A DNA stretch of 64,000 bases. Origin: Aradus depressus (Eukaryota; Arthropoda; Insecta; Hemiptera; Aradidae). Shown here piece after piece: positions 1 to 11,690 of this stretch (position 1 is the first letter of the stretch; every line of letters begins with the position of its first letter). A model generated the notes under the pieces. It was not told the DNA's origin, made no database searches, and worked only from the letters and a program-made list of their open reading frames with translations. The position numbers and the translations under genes were made by a program. The stretch covers positions 81,046,037-81,110,036 of the forward strand of contig OY759214.1 of assembly GCA_963662175.1 (NCBI GenBank). The letters run 5' to 3'.

Positions 1-585
1 GATGAAGCCCTCCTTGAGGACTGTCTGGAAGTTGTGAGGCAGGCTGGCTCTGTTCCTGTGTGGTCGAAGGACATCACACTCTTCTAGGATATGAGCCACG
101 GACAGCTGTTCCCCGCTGAGAGGGTATCTCGGTTTATCTCTGTCCGTGAGCCACTCGGGTATGGCCTCTCCTCAGTCTTGTCAAAACGACCAGCTCCCGC
201 CGCGGAAGGCTCCCCACCAGCCTAGCCCCAACCCGCACACAGGGTTTAATGTCTTTCAGGTTGTCTCTGGCATGGTTCCACTGTGCCTGCCACTTCCTTA
301 TTACAAACTGCTTTATGTATGATTTAATATCGGTGGGACGAACTGGAATAACGTCTTCTACTGAAGTAGGGTCCACCACCTTGGCCGCCTGGTTCGCTCG
401 TTCATTCTCGGGAATCCCGATGTGTTCCTTCACCCGGACGAACACCACTTCAACTCACTGTGTGCAAGGGTGGGGGGTGCACTTATCCCGGAGAGCCATA
501 AGTGCGCTAAGAGATGAGGGAGTGGGAGCTGCTCCGATCCACACACAGCTGGTGTCCTAACTTTATGGCATACAGCTCGGCCATG
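1..585 (-). pseudogene. Non-LTR retrotransposon (LINE) 3' coding remnant with RNase H
   Basis: Read on the minus strand, this is the C-terminal part of a LINE polyprotein. Around 540-585 it encodes an AELYAIKLG-like RNase H segment. It then reads HIGIPENERANQAAK (about 380-425), matching the RNase H motif usually written as SHVGIPGNERAD. Next comes the LTRLRRGHTR block typical of the domain that follows, and after a frame change a VAHILEECD segment at about 60-100, the usual C-terminal zinc-knuckle-like end. The frame is broken at several places, so it is a dead fragment cut by the window edge. It ends just before the splice acceptor of the SLC36 exon at 626, so it sits in that gene's last intron. 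Exact clade (I, Jockey or similar) is inferred from the RNase H only. Confidence 0.75.
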
Positions 586-625
586 TACACATGTTATTAT
601 TATTTTTCTTTACATTTCTGTGCAG

Positions 626-873
626 TACTGTTGGCGATCATCGTGCCTCAGCTGAGCCCTGTCATCTCCTTGGTTGGTGCTGTCTGTTTTTCCATCTTGG
701 GTCTCTTCTGTCCAGCTATGATCGAGACCATCACCCTATACGAGGAAGGATTTGGATTCATGAAATGGAAACTTATCAAAAATATAATCATCTCTGTAAT
801 GGCTATTTTTGCTTTGGTCTCAGGCTCCTATGCTAGTATACTAGAAATTATTGACAGTTATATGAAAAGTTGA
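626..873 (+). CDS. Terminal coding exon of an upstream SLC36/PAT-like amino acid transporter (partial)
   Basis: The exon is preceded by a pyrimidine-rich acceptor (ctgtgcag, AG at 624-625) and enters with two bases of a split codon. It encodes 81 residues after the split codon, then TGA at 871-873. The peptide carries PQLSP, SLVGAVCFSILGLFCPA and EGFGFMKWKL, the last transmembrane region of SLC36 (AAAP superfamily) transporters. It is about 70% identical, counted by eye without gaps, to the last exon of the complete gene at 39371-39612, and the last intron has the same phase. It is therefore the 3' end of a tandem paralogue whose other exons lie left of the window. A first possible polyadenylation signal (aataaa) is at 1221-1226. 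The substrate is not predictable from this exon. Confidence 0.88.
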
Positions 874-3800
874 AAAAACAATAATATAAAAAAAATGAAA
901 CATGTTAAATTTCGGTATAACGCTTTTCCAGAGCACGGGAATATACAAAGCTGAAATGGGGAAAGCCTTATAAGCAGGCGTCATTTTAAGTTCGTTATTT
1001 ATTGAGAGGAAGACAAATATTCTTCTTTGAGACTAGATGATACTTCAATTGAAAATGGTGGTTGAAGAATACACTTTTACGGTCTTTCATTCTCCCACAA
1101 TATATTTATTGTTTACAAGTTTTCATTTTCTGATTTGATTTCAATATCTGTAGTAATTCTTATTTACACAGTCACAAGCCATGTCAACAATCCAATATAT
1201 AGTAATATTTTTGTGTTTTGAATAAAAACAAATCATGTTAGCCCAATAAGTACTCTCTTAGTTATATCCAAACTATTGTGTGAGTGATGTCACTGAAAGA
1301 GAAGGGAGGATCGACTTACCATACCTTAAATAAGAACATGTGAATTTACAGGGTGTACATAAGTTATTTAAATTAATCAATGTACGTAAGTGACTTATGT
1401 AATATACACCCTGATATTCACATATCTATAATCTGATACTATCACGTTGTGTAATTATGTATTATTTTAAATAAGAACATGTCCCCAAACAGAGGATTTA
1501 TTCATTTATTATTTATCTGTTACAATTACTTTTTGGACAATACTTATTCAATTGGAAAATTACGAAAATATTGATCGTATTACTTTGAAATTGTTGTCAT
1601 TAATTCAGAACGTATTTTCACAATACTTACTAGAATAACTTTTAACCTCATGTGGCATCAATAATGTAACACGACAACGAATTAAAGACGCTTTAGTCAG
1701 AGCTAGAACCAATCACGATCACTGTACGAGAAACTTATTTATCACCTTCATAACAGCTCGGGCGCGCACTTTGCTGCGCATCATGTATATCCTTCTTTTT
1801 CTCCACAGTTTCATGAGACATCTCATGTAGTATACATATACTACAAATTTTTGGAGGGGGAAGTGAAACGTTTATTGGTTTGCTCTACATCTAAAAGTTA
1901 AGCAGTTTAGTTTTATGTTAATTTTAAGATTTTGCAAGACCGAAAATTGTGAAGCACCTTCTTATTATCGCGTCTTGAGATAATTGTTTGACATGGCAAG
2001 CCAAGTCCCAAGGGACTGAACAAATTATATTACTATAACTATACAATAATTACTATAACTATACTATAAACTTGTAAACAACAAATTTATACACATATTC
2101 ACCCGCCAATTTCAGTTGTAGATCATTATTTATTTATTTCATATTTTGTTTTTATACCTAAATTTTTTTTATTTGATTCCTACGCATGTGTACGTTTTTT
2201 TTTGTTATCTTCGAATTTTTAACTTATGTGATTTAAGGGTGAAAGGGGATTATATTGTACTCATTGGCCTACATAAAAGAATGAGGAAAAAAATAACTTC
2301 AATACGTTATGAATAATACTTCAGAAAAAAGTATACTTTTCATTGCGAGATTAGAGTTTTATGCGCGATACAATATAATTGCGCTATATTAGCGCTATAA
2401 TGAGTGTTATAAAGGGAGTGTTATTGATGGAATAGATGTAATAGATGGAACAGTGCTATAACGAAGGCGAGTTAACATGTGGGTTAATTAGACTCTACGT
2501 ATTATAGGTAATTCCATAGAATATCGATGTTGAAATTCAACATTTATTTTACCCAATAATAACCTAGGAAAATTGACATGCGAGTTTAGTATCTTATATT
2601 TCGTGGTTAACACATAAGAAATTAAGGTATATGACATATAAGATTTTTTTTATCTTATTGTATTTATTATTTAACGTAATTTTCATTTTCGAGGTTTCTA
2701 CAGGAGATTCATAATGAGTTCCTTCAACATAATCTAATAAAGAAAACATTTTCTATTTTTTTCTGATATACGAGATTGCGATTCAACAACAACAATATAT
2801 AAAATAATGCGTTCCCATTCTTCTTTTCAACTTACTAAGTGCGAAGGCAGCTGCGTTTTGGATTAATTTTAATAAGTTTAACATGAGAATAATTTCAATT
2901 ATTAAGTATCGTTGCGAAATTACCGCAGTAAAGTGAATTAGAACTTTGCACCAATATTGGCCGCAACGTGTAATTCCCAAAGTTGTCATCATTTTGACGA
3001 AATTCTATAGTGCTAAAAATAACCAATAAATGCGGATATACAACAAATTATTTCAAATATAAATATGAAATATAAATTTTTGTTGTTTCTAACTCCATAA
3101 TTTAATCATTCCACTGTACAGAATCGTTAAAAGTGAATAAGAATTGCTTAAAAAATTACTAAATTTTAGACTAAGTGATGTGTAATTCCGACGCCATATA
3201 TTCATGTTTTCTGCATTGCCAACCTCTACATCCTGCCTCAGGGTGCAGTGTAAAAATTGCATTGCTAAATTATTCTAATAATTCTGGTAAATGTTTGAAC
3301 AATGGTGGAAACGTTAAAATATTATTCATAGAGTGCAAATAAAGCATTGTAATCAGGATTAATTAAAATTTTCGTTAACAATTCATAATTTCAATAAATC
3401 AACATCACAATTACAAGAAATGCAAAAAACAATTGTAGAAATTGTTTGCAGATATTAAGGACAAAAACAGCAGGACATTTTTTTAAACATCTTTCTATTC
3501 GAAGGGGGGTGTTTATATGACCACTATGCCCCATTCTTGTCATTCCTAATTCATTTCTGTAAGGTTATAGTTTCAATTTCATGGCTTCATAATAAGCGTT
3601 AATTGCATTACTTGTGATGATTTTCAATTTGTATTTTGTACTTAACTATATTAACAGACAGTGTAAATGTGTACCATAAATTGGCTTAACCCAGCCCCCT
3701 TCCCCCTTATTTTGTGATCTTTTTTGAAATGTCTCCTTGTTTTCTATGATATCCTAAAATATTAGTATAACAATTTAGTTTAGATTCCTATATCATAAAA

Positions 3801-6607
3801 AAATTCTGTATCGTAATAACACACAATAATATTTACTAAACAAATCTAAATATCCCACCATCTCAAGTAACAGACAATATGTCCTAATGTCATTATTATT
3901 ATATATAATAATATATTATAAAATTTTGTAGCACAAAAATGAATTTATAAATCTGATAAGACAGTTTTATTACAGGCTTTTGTTTTTTACCCATTATTTT
4001 GAACAGATCGCTAGTATAATTTATATTTTTTATCAATTTTAATATACGATTAAATACATTAAATTCATTTTTCTAAAACATTAAAACTGGAAGTTGTGAT
4101 AGTTTCTCTTGGGGGCAAAAAAATAAATTGTTTTTTACAAGATCTTAAATAATATACAATTTTTAATAAATTTTTATGTTATTTATTGCTTTATACGTTT
4201 TATTTTTAAAACATTATATGTATAGAAGAGACACCTTAAATATGTGATCTGTTTGTTATTGTTATTAATTGTTTTTTCTAAAATATTTTATTATAGTTTA
4301 AGCCGTTTAAATATTGTATTTAAAATTATGTCAGTATTATTATTATTTTTCTTTTTATAATAGATTATGTAGATTTAAGTTCCATTAAATTGTTAATAAT
4401 TAACAGCTCTTCGTCACTCTTCTTAGTTCAAAACGGCAAGAATGTATAAAATAAGTCTCATAAATAAAAATTACAATAACGTCTATATTTAAAGAATAGT
4501 GCAGTTTCTCCATCGAATATTTCTCGAGTATTTAGCATATTGTAAATCCTCGAAATGTTGATTTTTTAAAAATATATTGTCTTTCATAATAATAAACATA
4601 TATTTTTAGCCCCAAATCCTTTTTTTTGTTTCTTTTCATAATTATTCCCAGCTAATCCGAATTGTAATTGTATTACTGCCCCATTTTTTTGTTACTTTTA
4701 CTAGACATCTGTGTAGTAACTATAGCCATTCTGAATCAGTCAACTTCCTAACAACTTTTAACAACAAAAAGTATTTTCCCCTGAAATATTTGTTGTCTTT
4801 TCGTTTTCCTTGGCGTGCATACTGCAGTAAAATCAAATGACTTACTGTGATATGTACTTTTTTTTTAAATTGATATATTTTTGTATAATTGCAAATTTTT
4901 TATGTTATTGTAAGAAACATTTATATAATTGTTTTTTAAATGTAAACATGTTTATGTATAAATATATTTGACTATTTTTATAAACGCTACTTTGATTACA
5001 GCAGAAAATAATGTAGTTATATCAGATGAACTGTTATTTTCGATAGCAAATTCTTTTATTAAATTGAATTTTTTTAAATATTCCTTCCAAATTTAATTAA
5101 ATCATATATATATACATATGTTTTAAAATGTTTTACTTTGTGTCGTACATTGTTTTTTATTTCATTCAATTTTTATATTTATGTACATTATTCCTAAGGA
5201 CCTATTATCCTTTAAATTCACTCTTGCGGTTGTGATTTTATTTATATGTAAAATACTTTTTTTTTTTTTTAATATTGCGATTGTATCATCTATATTTACC
5301 ATCGGATTGCACAAATTCCATTGAGTTTGTGGGTTCATTTTAACATTATATTCTTAATCCATGTTTTTGACCAATTCTGTGAAGTGTATGAAAAGACATA
5401 ATTGAAGACATGGCCATTCAACATTTCTAAATTGTCATTTATCAAGGATGCCATGAGACCGATTCTATTTTTTTATTTATAATATTTTATACCTAAAAAT
5501 AATAATATAATTATGTGAACAAGATCATGTTTGAACCATGAACCACGTGACCTTGTTAATGCACAAAATACAATTATTATATATGTACATTATTTGTAAA
5601 TATATCTACGTCTAAATTGACAATTAAATTATTTATAAACCACTCTCCATTCATGTAAAAAAAGTATAATATTTTATTTGAGTATCGCATCGACTGCAGG
5701 AGCCATTTGCGCCTTCTATATCCCGTTTCTCTCTTTCTTTTATATTTCATAGAATAAACTATTTTTTTACATCCTTCAATATAAACAATTTGAGGCGATT
5801 TTTCTCCTTTCTGTTTATATTGTATTTTTTTAAAGGCTTTGAAGGTCAAGGACCAAAAACAAAAACCGTATGAGACCCTCCCCCTCCTTTTTTTGCTTCG
5901 AGATATATATATATATATATTAGGGTGGTCGTTAATAATGCAAGGTTCAAATTTTAACGCTCTCACCCAAAAATCTCGATCGACATGATAAAAAAATACG
6001 ATTGGCATTATTCCGGGCCCATAATAAATGATTTAACCCGTGCCGGCAGAGGAATCAAATTTTCCGTGTATTTTAAATGGCGTTTAGTGATGTTTCGGGT
6101 TTTTGTTCTATAACTATGAAACTGTCTATCGTAAATCTCTGAAAATTTGTACACTACTATTTTTGAAGTTGCTGAACACGAATATTTCATCAAAAGTTAA
6201 GTTTGACAAGTTAAATTAGTCGAAATTCGTTATAGAAATTGACATATATTTCAGGTTTTTTGAATATGTAGTTAAAAGGAATTGTATCATTCTTTTGACA
6301 GTATTAAATGTTTTATTTCATTTTAACTTTTCAAAATTCGTATACGAATCTGCTGACAATAACTGTTACATTGAAAATTGAATTTATGGACAAGTTTCAT
6401 AATCAACTAAGATCAAATAATAAAGAGAGTAAATTTTTATCATAAATGTGGATTCAAGGTCGATCACGCATATTTTAGTTACATAAATTTGCGTATACGG
6501 TTTGCTTCAGCTGGAACTGATCGCGAAAGAGGAAAATTTTGATACAATATATGGCCTTAGCCATCCATCGAGCACGTGATATACCGCCAGGTTTGTAAAA
6601 TTTCGTT
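874..6607. other. AT-rich intergenic sequence with no recognised gene
   Basis: Apart from the presumed 3' UTR of the upstream transporter and the small hairpin insertion at 1326-1482, I see no gene here. The stretch is very AT-rich with long A and T runs, a (TA)n tract near 5902-5922, and only short chance frames. The short minus-strand frames at 5577-6193 and 6475-6756 have low-complexity, lysine/tyrosine-rich translations with no family signature, and I do not call them. Confidence 0.6.
1326..1482. mobile_element. 125-bp hairpin insertion flanked by a 16-bp direct repeat
   Basis: A perfect 16-bp direct repeat (ttaaataagaacatgt) lies at 1326-1341 and 1467-1482. The 125 bp between begin with an imperfect inverted repeat: a GTGAATTTACAGGGTGTACATAAG-like arm at about 1340-1364 and its near-complement at about 1396-1424. 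Direct repeat plus internal hairpin looks like a small insertion with a target duplication, although 16 bp is long for a DNA transposon. The element class is unknown. Confidence 0.5.
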
Positions 6608-7405
6608 TGTTCCGGAGAAGCTTTGCCGATGAAAATCAAACAAAGCAGAAGTAACTCTCGGTAGTCATCCCTAGGTTGCTTTTCCGAGTTGAGAATTCTT
6701 AAGGTAAATCGCGAGCAATCTGCATTCGCAGATAACCAATTTTTCCACTTCCCCACCTACACGAAGTAGAGGGCGCCGGTAGCTCAGTGGTATGCGTGCT
6801 TGACTTCTGAGCTCAAGAACGTGGGTTCGTAACCCGACCGAGGCCCTTAGTTTATTTTATCTGGGAGGTAAAATAAACTCAAGTACGCCTTCCTTCGGAT
6901 GGGACGTTAGGCGATGGTCCCGAGCCTGTACGATGTCAGATACTCTCTTTAAAGACCCCTAACCTAGTTGAATAAAAAAATTTAGGGTAGGCAAAATTTA
7001 GGACTCCCATAGTAGAGTCGAGCTCATGTCCACCAGAGTGACGAAAGAGCGCTCTGGTAGTAGGCGATATGACCTCGTAGTTAAAGCCCGGGCTTGAGTC
7101 ATAAAACCTAACCCAACCTACACGAAGTATAGGGGAAGTTATGTAATCGGTCAAAAATGCAATGAGTTCCCACTGGAATTTCATGTTTTCCGACCAGTGA
7201 TTCCAAAAATGAAAACAAATATCCGTTTGTGTGTGTTTATCTGTATGTAATGATTGTATCCAAAATTTTGTATGTAAATGCAAAACCCCATAGACACCTA
7301 TTATTTTTTCGCGGATTCAGCCGAAGAGAACGGAGGGATCAGAGGGGAGGCTCAACCCAAAATCCTAATAACTGCCAATGTAATGAATATATCGACACAA
7401 ACTTT
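6608..7405. repeat. 798-bp direct repeat, copy 1, bordering a truncated LINE
   Basis: This segment reappears at 9352-10149 with a constant offset of 2744 bp. The only difference I found is C at 6835 versus T at 9579. It contains a SINE-A copy nested in a piece of the R620 repeat. Copy 1 ends exactly where the poly(T) (the LINE tail read on this strand) starts at 7406. Copy 2 starts exactly at the LINE's truncated 5' end. The 115-residue minus-strand frame within it is duplicated with it and is not a gene. Confidence 0.93.
6756..7131 (+). mobile_element. SINE-A (tRNA-derived SINE) with 15-bp target-site duplication
   Basis: The element body is about 6771-7116. Its first ~75 bases are tRNA-like: an A-box-type GGTAGCTCAGTGG at about 6778 and a B-box-type GGGTTCGTAACCC at about 6823, as expected for an internal RNA polymerase III promoter. 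A conserved ~265-bp tRNA-unrelated body follows and ends in cctaaccc-type sequence rather than poly(A). The flanks CCTACACGAAGTAGA (6756-6770) and CCTACACGAAGTATA (7117-7131) match at 14 of 15 positions and mark the target duplication. The target was an R620 repeat. The tRNA-like region does not form a paired acceptor stem, so it is not a functional tRNA gene. Confidence 0.88.
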
Positions 7406-9351
7406 TTTTTTTTTTTTTATTATTATGCCGTAAGACTAATTGTAGTCCTATAAAGCCGGAGCGAGTATGTAGGAGTCCATTGATCCTATAATTCTATTTT
7501 TGATTTGGTAATAAATTTAATGAGTCTGTTAATGTTTTCTATGGTATTAATGTTAGCTATTGTTTGAAGAAATGTGTTTTCGTTGGATAGTAGTGTCTCA
7601 TGTTGTCTCTGGTTGTCGTATTTTTTGCAGTTAGTGAAAATGTGGATTACGTCCTCAGTCTCATTGCAGTGTTCACAGTTGGGGGATGGTTTTATTTTGA
7701 TTAGATGTAAGTATTTGTTTGTTCTGGCATGTCCGGTCCTCAGTCGTGTCAAGTATATGATTTGTTTAGTCGTCAGTGTCTTACTGTGTGGGTGGAACCA
7801 TGGCTTTGTCGTTATTGTCTTCTGTACTCTGTAGTGGAATTGTCCTTTGGCTTGGGATATGTCAGTATAGTTGGTTTGCCATTCCGTGAGTGTCTGGTGT
7901 TGTAGGATGGAAAGGGTGTCTTCTAAGGTCAAGTCGATTCTGAGTGTCACTGTGTCCTTTGCCGTTCCTCGCTTGGCTAGGTGGTCAGCTCTGTCGTTGT
8001 CAGTCAAATTGATGTGTCCAGGAATCCATTGAATGTAATAGTTCTTATCTGACTGGTAAATGGATGTAGCTATTGTGGAGAGTATGTAGTTGCTGCGAGT
8101 TTTGAGGTGAAAGTTGCGTAGTAGTTGGCAGGCGGCTTTAGAGTCGGTCAATATAACTATCTCTTCTGAAAATGTAATACTTTTAGAGTAGTCTATGGCC
8201 TTTTGGATGGCAATCAGTTCAGAGTTACAGACGTTATGATGTGGTGAGATTTTTTCTGTTAGGTTAGTGTCTGTTTGGGGATCGAAGATACCTATCCCCG
8301 TCCCCTCTGGTGTTTTTGAAGAATCTGTGAAGAGTTTGTGACATTTATCGTAAAGAGTGTTAATCATTTCTATTGTGTTGGCTTTTAGGATTGTGGGGTC
8401 TAAGTTGTTTTTGGATGTTTTGATTGTCCTAATGTCTGGATTGGATTTTATGATAAGGTTTGATAGTGGGATAGGCGCAATAAATGAGAACGGTTTGTCG
8501 GTCCGATGTAGTGTCTGTAATGTTGGCCTGAGTTCCGCTAGTGTATTTTGAATGTACTTGTTCAAGTGGATTTTTTGTCTATTTATTAAATCGTTGAAAG
8601 GGTGTGATTTGTCGGCGTGTATTTTTGTAAGTTTTCTTTTTAACTGTAATTTACGTCTGAGTGGAAGTGGAAGTTCTCCGGCTTCCACCAGAACGGCATT
8701 GATAGGAGTTGTTTTAAATGTCCTCAATGAAATTTTTAAGGCCTGGTTTTGTATTACACTAAGTTTCTGAATGAGGGGTGTTCTGGTGGAGCCATAAACC
8801 TCGCAGCCATACTCCAGCAGTGGTCGAACTAAGCTCTTATATAGGTGGATCATGTTGGTGGGATGTGCCCCCCAACTCAAACCTCCTGCTATACATTTCA
8901 GGAGATTTATTGGTTTTTGTGATTTTGCTATTGTATGGGATATATGTTTCTTGAAGGAAAGTTTTGTATCTAACCAAAGACCAAGGAATTTGTGTTCCTT
9001 AGCAACGGGTATGGTGATATGACTATATTGTAATTTGATGTTGTTGTGGTTGATGTTTCTCTTCTTTGTGAAAGGTACGAGTGTCGATTTGTCAATGTTG
9101 ATCCTGAGTTTCAAGTCGTCCAGTCTGTTGGAGAGAGTACTGAGTCCCCCCTCTAGTTTGGTGATGGCCTGGTCTACTGTGGGTTGTGTTGTGAAGATCA
9201 CTATGTCATCGGCGTATTGCAGTAGACTGATGCCCTCATCTAGCTCTTCGTGTAGCTCTCTAGTATACATGTTAAAGAGGATTGGTGACTAAACATCTCC
9301 CTGTAACAGTCCTTTGTATGAGTCCATCTCTACGTCCCCTTCATCTGTCAA
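7406..9351 (-). mobile_element. 5'-truncated RNase H-bearing non-LTR retrotransposon (LINE)
   Basis: The element lies on the minus strand. A poly(T) run at about 7403-7418 is its 3' poly(A) tail, and its truncated 5' end is at 9351. It retains the end of the reverse transcriptase, an RNase H domain and a C-terminal zinc-knuckle-like region. The endonuclease and most of the RT are missing, as expected for abortive target-primed reverse transcription. It is bordered on both sides by the same 798-bp sequence, far longer than a normal target duplication. Confidence 0.92.
7486..9351 (-). pseudogene. LINE polyprotein fragment: RT C-terminus, RNase H, zinc knuckle
   Basis: An open frame of 594 codons runs 9270-7486. 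The same frame continues upstream through an in-frame TAG at 9289-9291 to the element's end; the upstream part reads LLQGDV, stop, SPILFN, i.e. the conserved QGDVLSPILFN block of LINE reverse transcriptases with one codon turned into a stop. From the first Met, the catalytic RT box YADD is at residues 19-22. The RNase H segments follow in order: SELIAIQKAIDYS, VILTDSKAACQLL and WIPGHINLTDNDRADHLAKR. Near the C-terminus is CEHCNETEDVIHIFTNC, a Cys/His knuckle seen at the end of many I- and Jockey-group elements. The intact length suggests a recent insertion. It cannot retrotranspose by itself. Confidence 0.93.
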
Positions 9352-10149
9352 TGTTCCGGAGAAGCTTTGCCGATGAAAATCAAACAAAGCAGAAGTAACT
9401 CTCGGTAGTCATCCCTAGGTTGCTTTTCCGAGTTGAGAATTCTTAAGGTAAATCGCGAGCAATCTGCATTCGCAGATAACCAATTTTTCCACTTCCCCAC
9501 CTACACGAAGTAGAGGGCGCCGGTAGCTCAGTGGTATGCGTGCTTGACTTCTGAGCTCAAGAACGTGGGTTCGTAACCTGACCGAGGCCCTTAGTTTATT
9601 TTATCTGGGAGGTAAAATAAACTCAAGTACGCCTTCCTTCGGATGGGACGTTAGGCGATGGTCCCGAGCCTGTACGATGTCAGATACTCTCTTTAAAGAC
9701 CCCTAACCTAGTTGAATAAAAAAATTTAGGGTAGGCAAAATTTAGGACTCCCATAGTAGAGTCGAGCTCATGTCCACCAGAGTGACGAAAGAGCGCTCTG
9801 GTAGTAGGCGATATGACCTCGTAGTTAAAGCCCGGGCTTGAGTCATAAAACCTAACCCAACCTACACGAAGTATAGGGGAAGTTATGTAATCGGTCAAAA
9901 ATGCAATGAGTTCCCACTGGAATTTCATGTTTTCCGACCAGTGATTCCAAAAATGAAAACAAATATCCGTTTGTGTGTGTTTATCTGTATGTAATGATTG
10001 TATCCAAAATTTTGTATGTAAATGCAAAACCCCATAGACACCTATTATTTTTTCGCGGATTCAGCCGAAGAGAACGGAGGGATCAGAGGGGAGGCTCAAC
10101 CCAAAATCCTAATAACTGCCAATGTAATGAATATATCGACACAAACTTT
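9352..10149. repeat. 798-bp direct repeat, copy 2
   Basis: This copy matches 6608-7405 throughout (one substitution noted, T at 9579). The sequence after it (from 10150, agtatgaagtttcag) continues the R620 consensus. The order upstream flank, copy 1, LINE, copy 2, R620 continuation therefore fits insertion of the LINE with duplication of 798 bp of target. Confidence 0.93.
9500..9875 (+). mobile_element. SINE-A copy within direct repeat copy 2
   Basis: Body about 9515-9860 with the same flanking target duplication as the copy at 6756-7131. It shares the insertion site and therefore arose by duplication of the segment, not by a second transposition. Confidence 0.88.
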
Positions 10150-10540
10150 AGTATGAAGTTTCAGACTAGACAAAAGATCCAAATTAACTTTGAAAACAAA
10201 ACGACTTATATACAACGCAGTACTCAAACCTATGGGGATTTACGGCCTTGAACTCTGCCAAGACGTCCAATCCTTTCAATCCAAAATCCTTCGTACAATA
10301 GCCAATACTCCTTACTACGTCTCCAACAAAACTCTTTACACTGATCTTAACGTACCTTTTGTCACCGGAGTCGTTAAATCCAAGTATAAATTTTTTTTTT
10401 CTTGTTCTTAGTTCCCACAATAATCCTCTAGTCCATGCCCTCCATTCTGCCACACTTCCCCAACGACGGCTTAAGCGTCATTGGCCTAGAGACCTCCTTA
10501 GCAGCAGCAGTGACAGTGATTAGTTACAAATGAGAGGAAA
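10150..10540 (+). pseudogene. Jockey-type LINE 3' coding fragment
   Basis: About 10190-10395 encodes TKRLIYNAVLKPMGIYGLEL, then FQSKILRTIANTPYYVSN, the region after the RT domain of Jockey-group LINEs (compare the block TYACPVWLGTS..RFENKVLRLAVNAPW in the copy at 35.6 kb). An interruption by a T-run near 10390 is followed in another frame by HNNPLVHALHSATLPQRRLKRHWPRDLL, the family C-terminus. About 240 bp of the same 3' end recurs at 28813-29045. Both are decayed. Confidence 0.8.
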
Positions 10541-10639
10541 TCAGTGACTGGGGAGTGTCACCACTGGACTGATTTCTTCCCTCTTGACATTTTGACATTG
10601 CCATTATCTCTGCATTATCATATTATAAATAAAAAAAAA

Positions 10640-10770
10640 AGTTTCAGGAGCCCCTATGTAAAACAACTATTGATCTTTAACACAGACATTCGATTGGTTT
10701 TGAACGGAGAGTTAAAAATTATTTGAATTATTCGTTCTGGAGGAGTACACTCCCATGTTATTCACTGATG
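10640..10770 (+). repeat. R620 repeat, 3' end fragment
   Basis: Carries the R620 end signature: TTTCAGGAGCCCCTATGTA, a stretch like ATTCGATTGGTTTTGAACGG, then GTTCTGGAGGAGTACA. Only the last ~130 bp of the family is present. Confidence 0.65.
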
Positions 10771-10869
10771 ATCAAATTTAAGCAAAACATTTCTCGAATC
10801 CTGGCACATAATTTACAACAAACTTTCACATGTAAACATTCTTATTTACGTTATTTAATTTCGACGAGA

Positions 10870-10889
10870 CCCCCCCCCCCCCCCCCCCT
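10870..10889. repeat. Poly(C) run of 20
   Basis: Twenty uninterrupted Cs stand immediately upstream of the LINE fragment starting near 10890. A similar 21-C run occurs at 19023-19043 and 24-base G and C runs at 34.0-34.1 kb, so long homopolymer C/G tracts recur in this genome. Run lengths may be unreliable in the assembly. Confidence 0.9.
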
Positions 10890-11690
10890 CCCGTTTTCAT
10901 CTACGACAAGCCCCTCCCTCAAACTAATACTGTACGATACCTAGGACTGACATTAGAATGAAGACTGACATGGAACCCTCACACACGTCTCACACGAAAC
11001 ACGCTGAACCGTCGACTCAAAATACTCTACGGACTTCTAAATAGACGATCAAAATTAGACATGACACAAAAACGGAACTGTTATACTTACTTACTTAGAC
11101 CATTATGGACATACGGATCACAGATATACGGTTCAGCAAAAACATCCAACATCAAACTAATTCAGACGTTTCAGTGAAAAACCCTCAGACTGATAACACA
11201 GTGCCCCCCATACATAAACAACAGAACACTTCATAACGATCTTATGATACACACAGTATCCGTCACAATACAAACTACTTACATACATTTTTTCAGAAAA
11301 CTTTACACACATACAAACCCAGAAATACATACTTTATCTTCACAACACTTACCACAAAACCCCCCACGAAGGTTAAAGAGAAGATTGAACCGCGACTTAC
11401 TGCCACCTTACCCATCCATCAAAATTGTCTTTCAATTCCTTTTTATTTATTAATTATTATTTTTATTTTTTTAAATTTATTTATTTATTTATTATTATTA
11501 TTTTTTTTCTCTTGTCCTAATAATTAATATAAATTTTCGTCCCGAGGACCTACCACTGGGTGGCCTTCCTCTCATATGCCATTCACGCCAACATATCAAT
11601 ACCTACCAACATAGATGCTGGTTGTTACACCCTAGCAACAGTTGCATCTTTCTAAATAAAAAACAAAAAATAAAAAAAAAGTTATTTAAT
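10890..11690 (+). pseudogene. LINE 3' fragment, copy 1 of a family also at 23.3 kb
   Basis: With several in-frame stops it encodes TVRYLGLTLE, stop, RLTWNPHTRLTRNTLNRRLK, then LLRPLWTYGSQIYGSAKTS and PPRRLKRRLNRDLLPP, a Jockey-group post-RT region and C-terminus. The 3' UTR (about 11450-11680) contains a CCCGAGGACCTACCACTGGG block and ends in an aataaaa-rich tail at about 11655-11680. The copy at 23266-24054 shares coding region and UTR and has a cleaner frame. Confidence 0.82.

Noticed and set aside
5577..6008. 143-residue minus-strand frame
   Set aside because: Contains a (TA)n-encoded YIYISR stretch and Lys/Tyr-rich low-complexity sequence with no family motif. A chance frame in AT-rich DNA.
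6771..6847. Candidate tRNA genes at the SINE heads (also 30340-30420, 30702-30780, 49471-49560, 62574-62645)
   Set aside because: A- and B-box-like promoters are present, but acceptor and anticodon stems do not pair properly and the sequences continue into shared SINE bodies.
6936..7283. 115-residue minus-strand frame repeated exactly at 9680-10027
   Set aside because: Duplicated because it lies in the 798-bp direct repeat and reads through SINE-A and R620. Exact conservation reflects the recent duplication, not selection.
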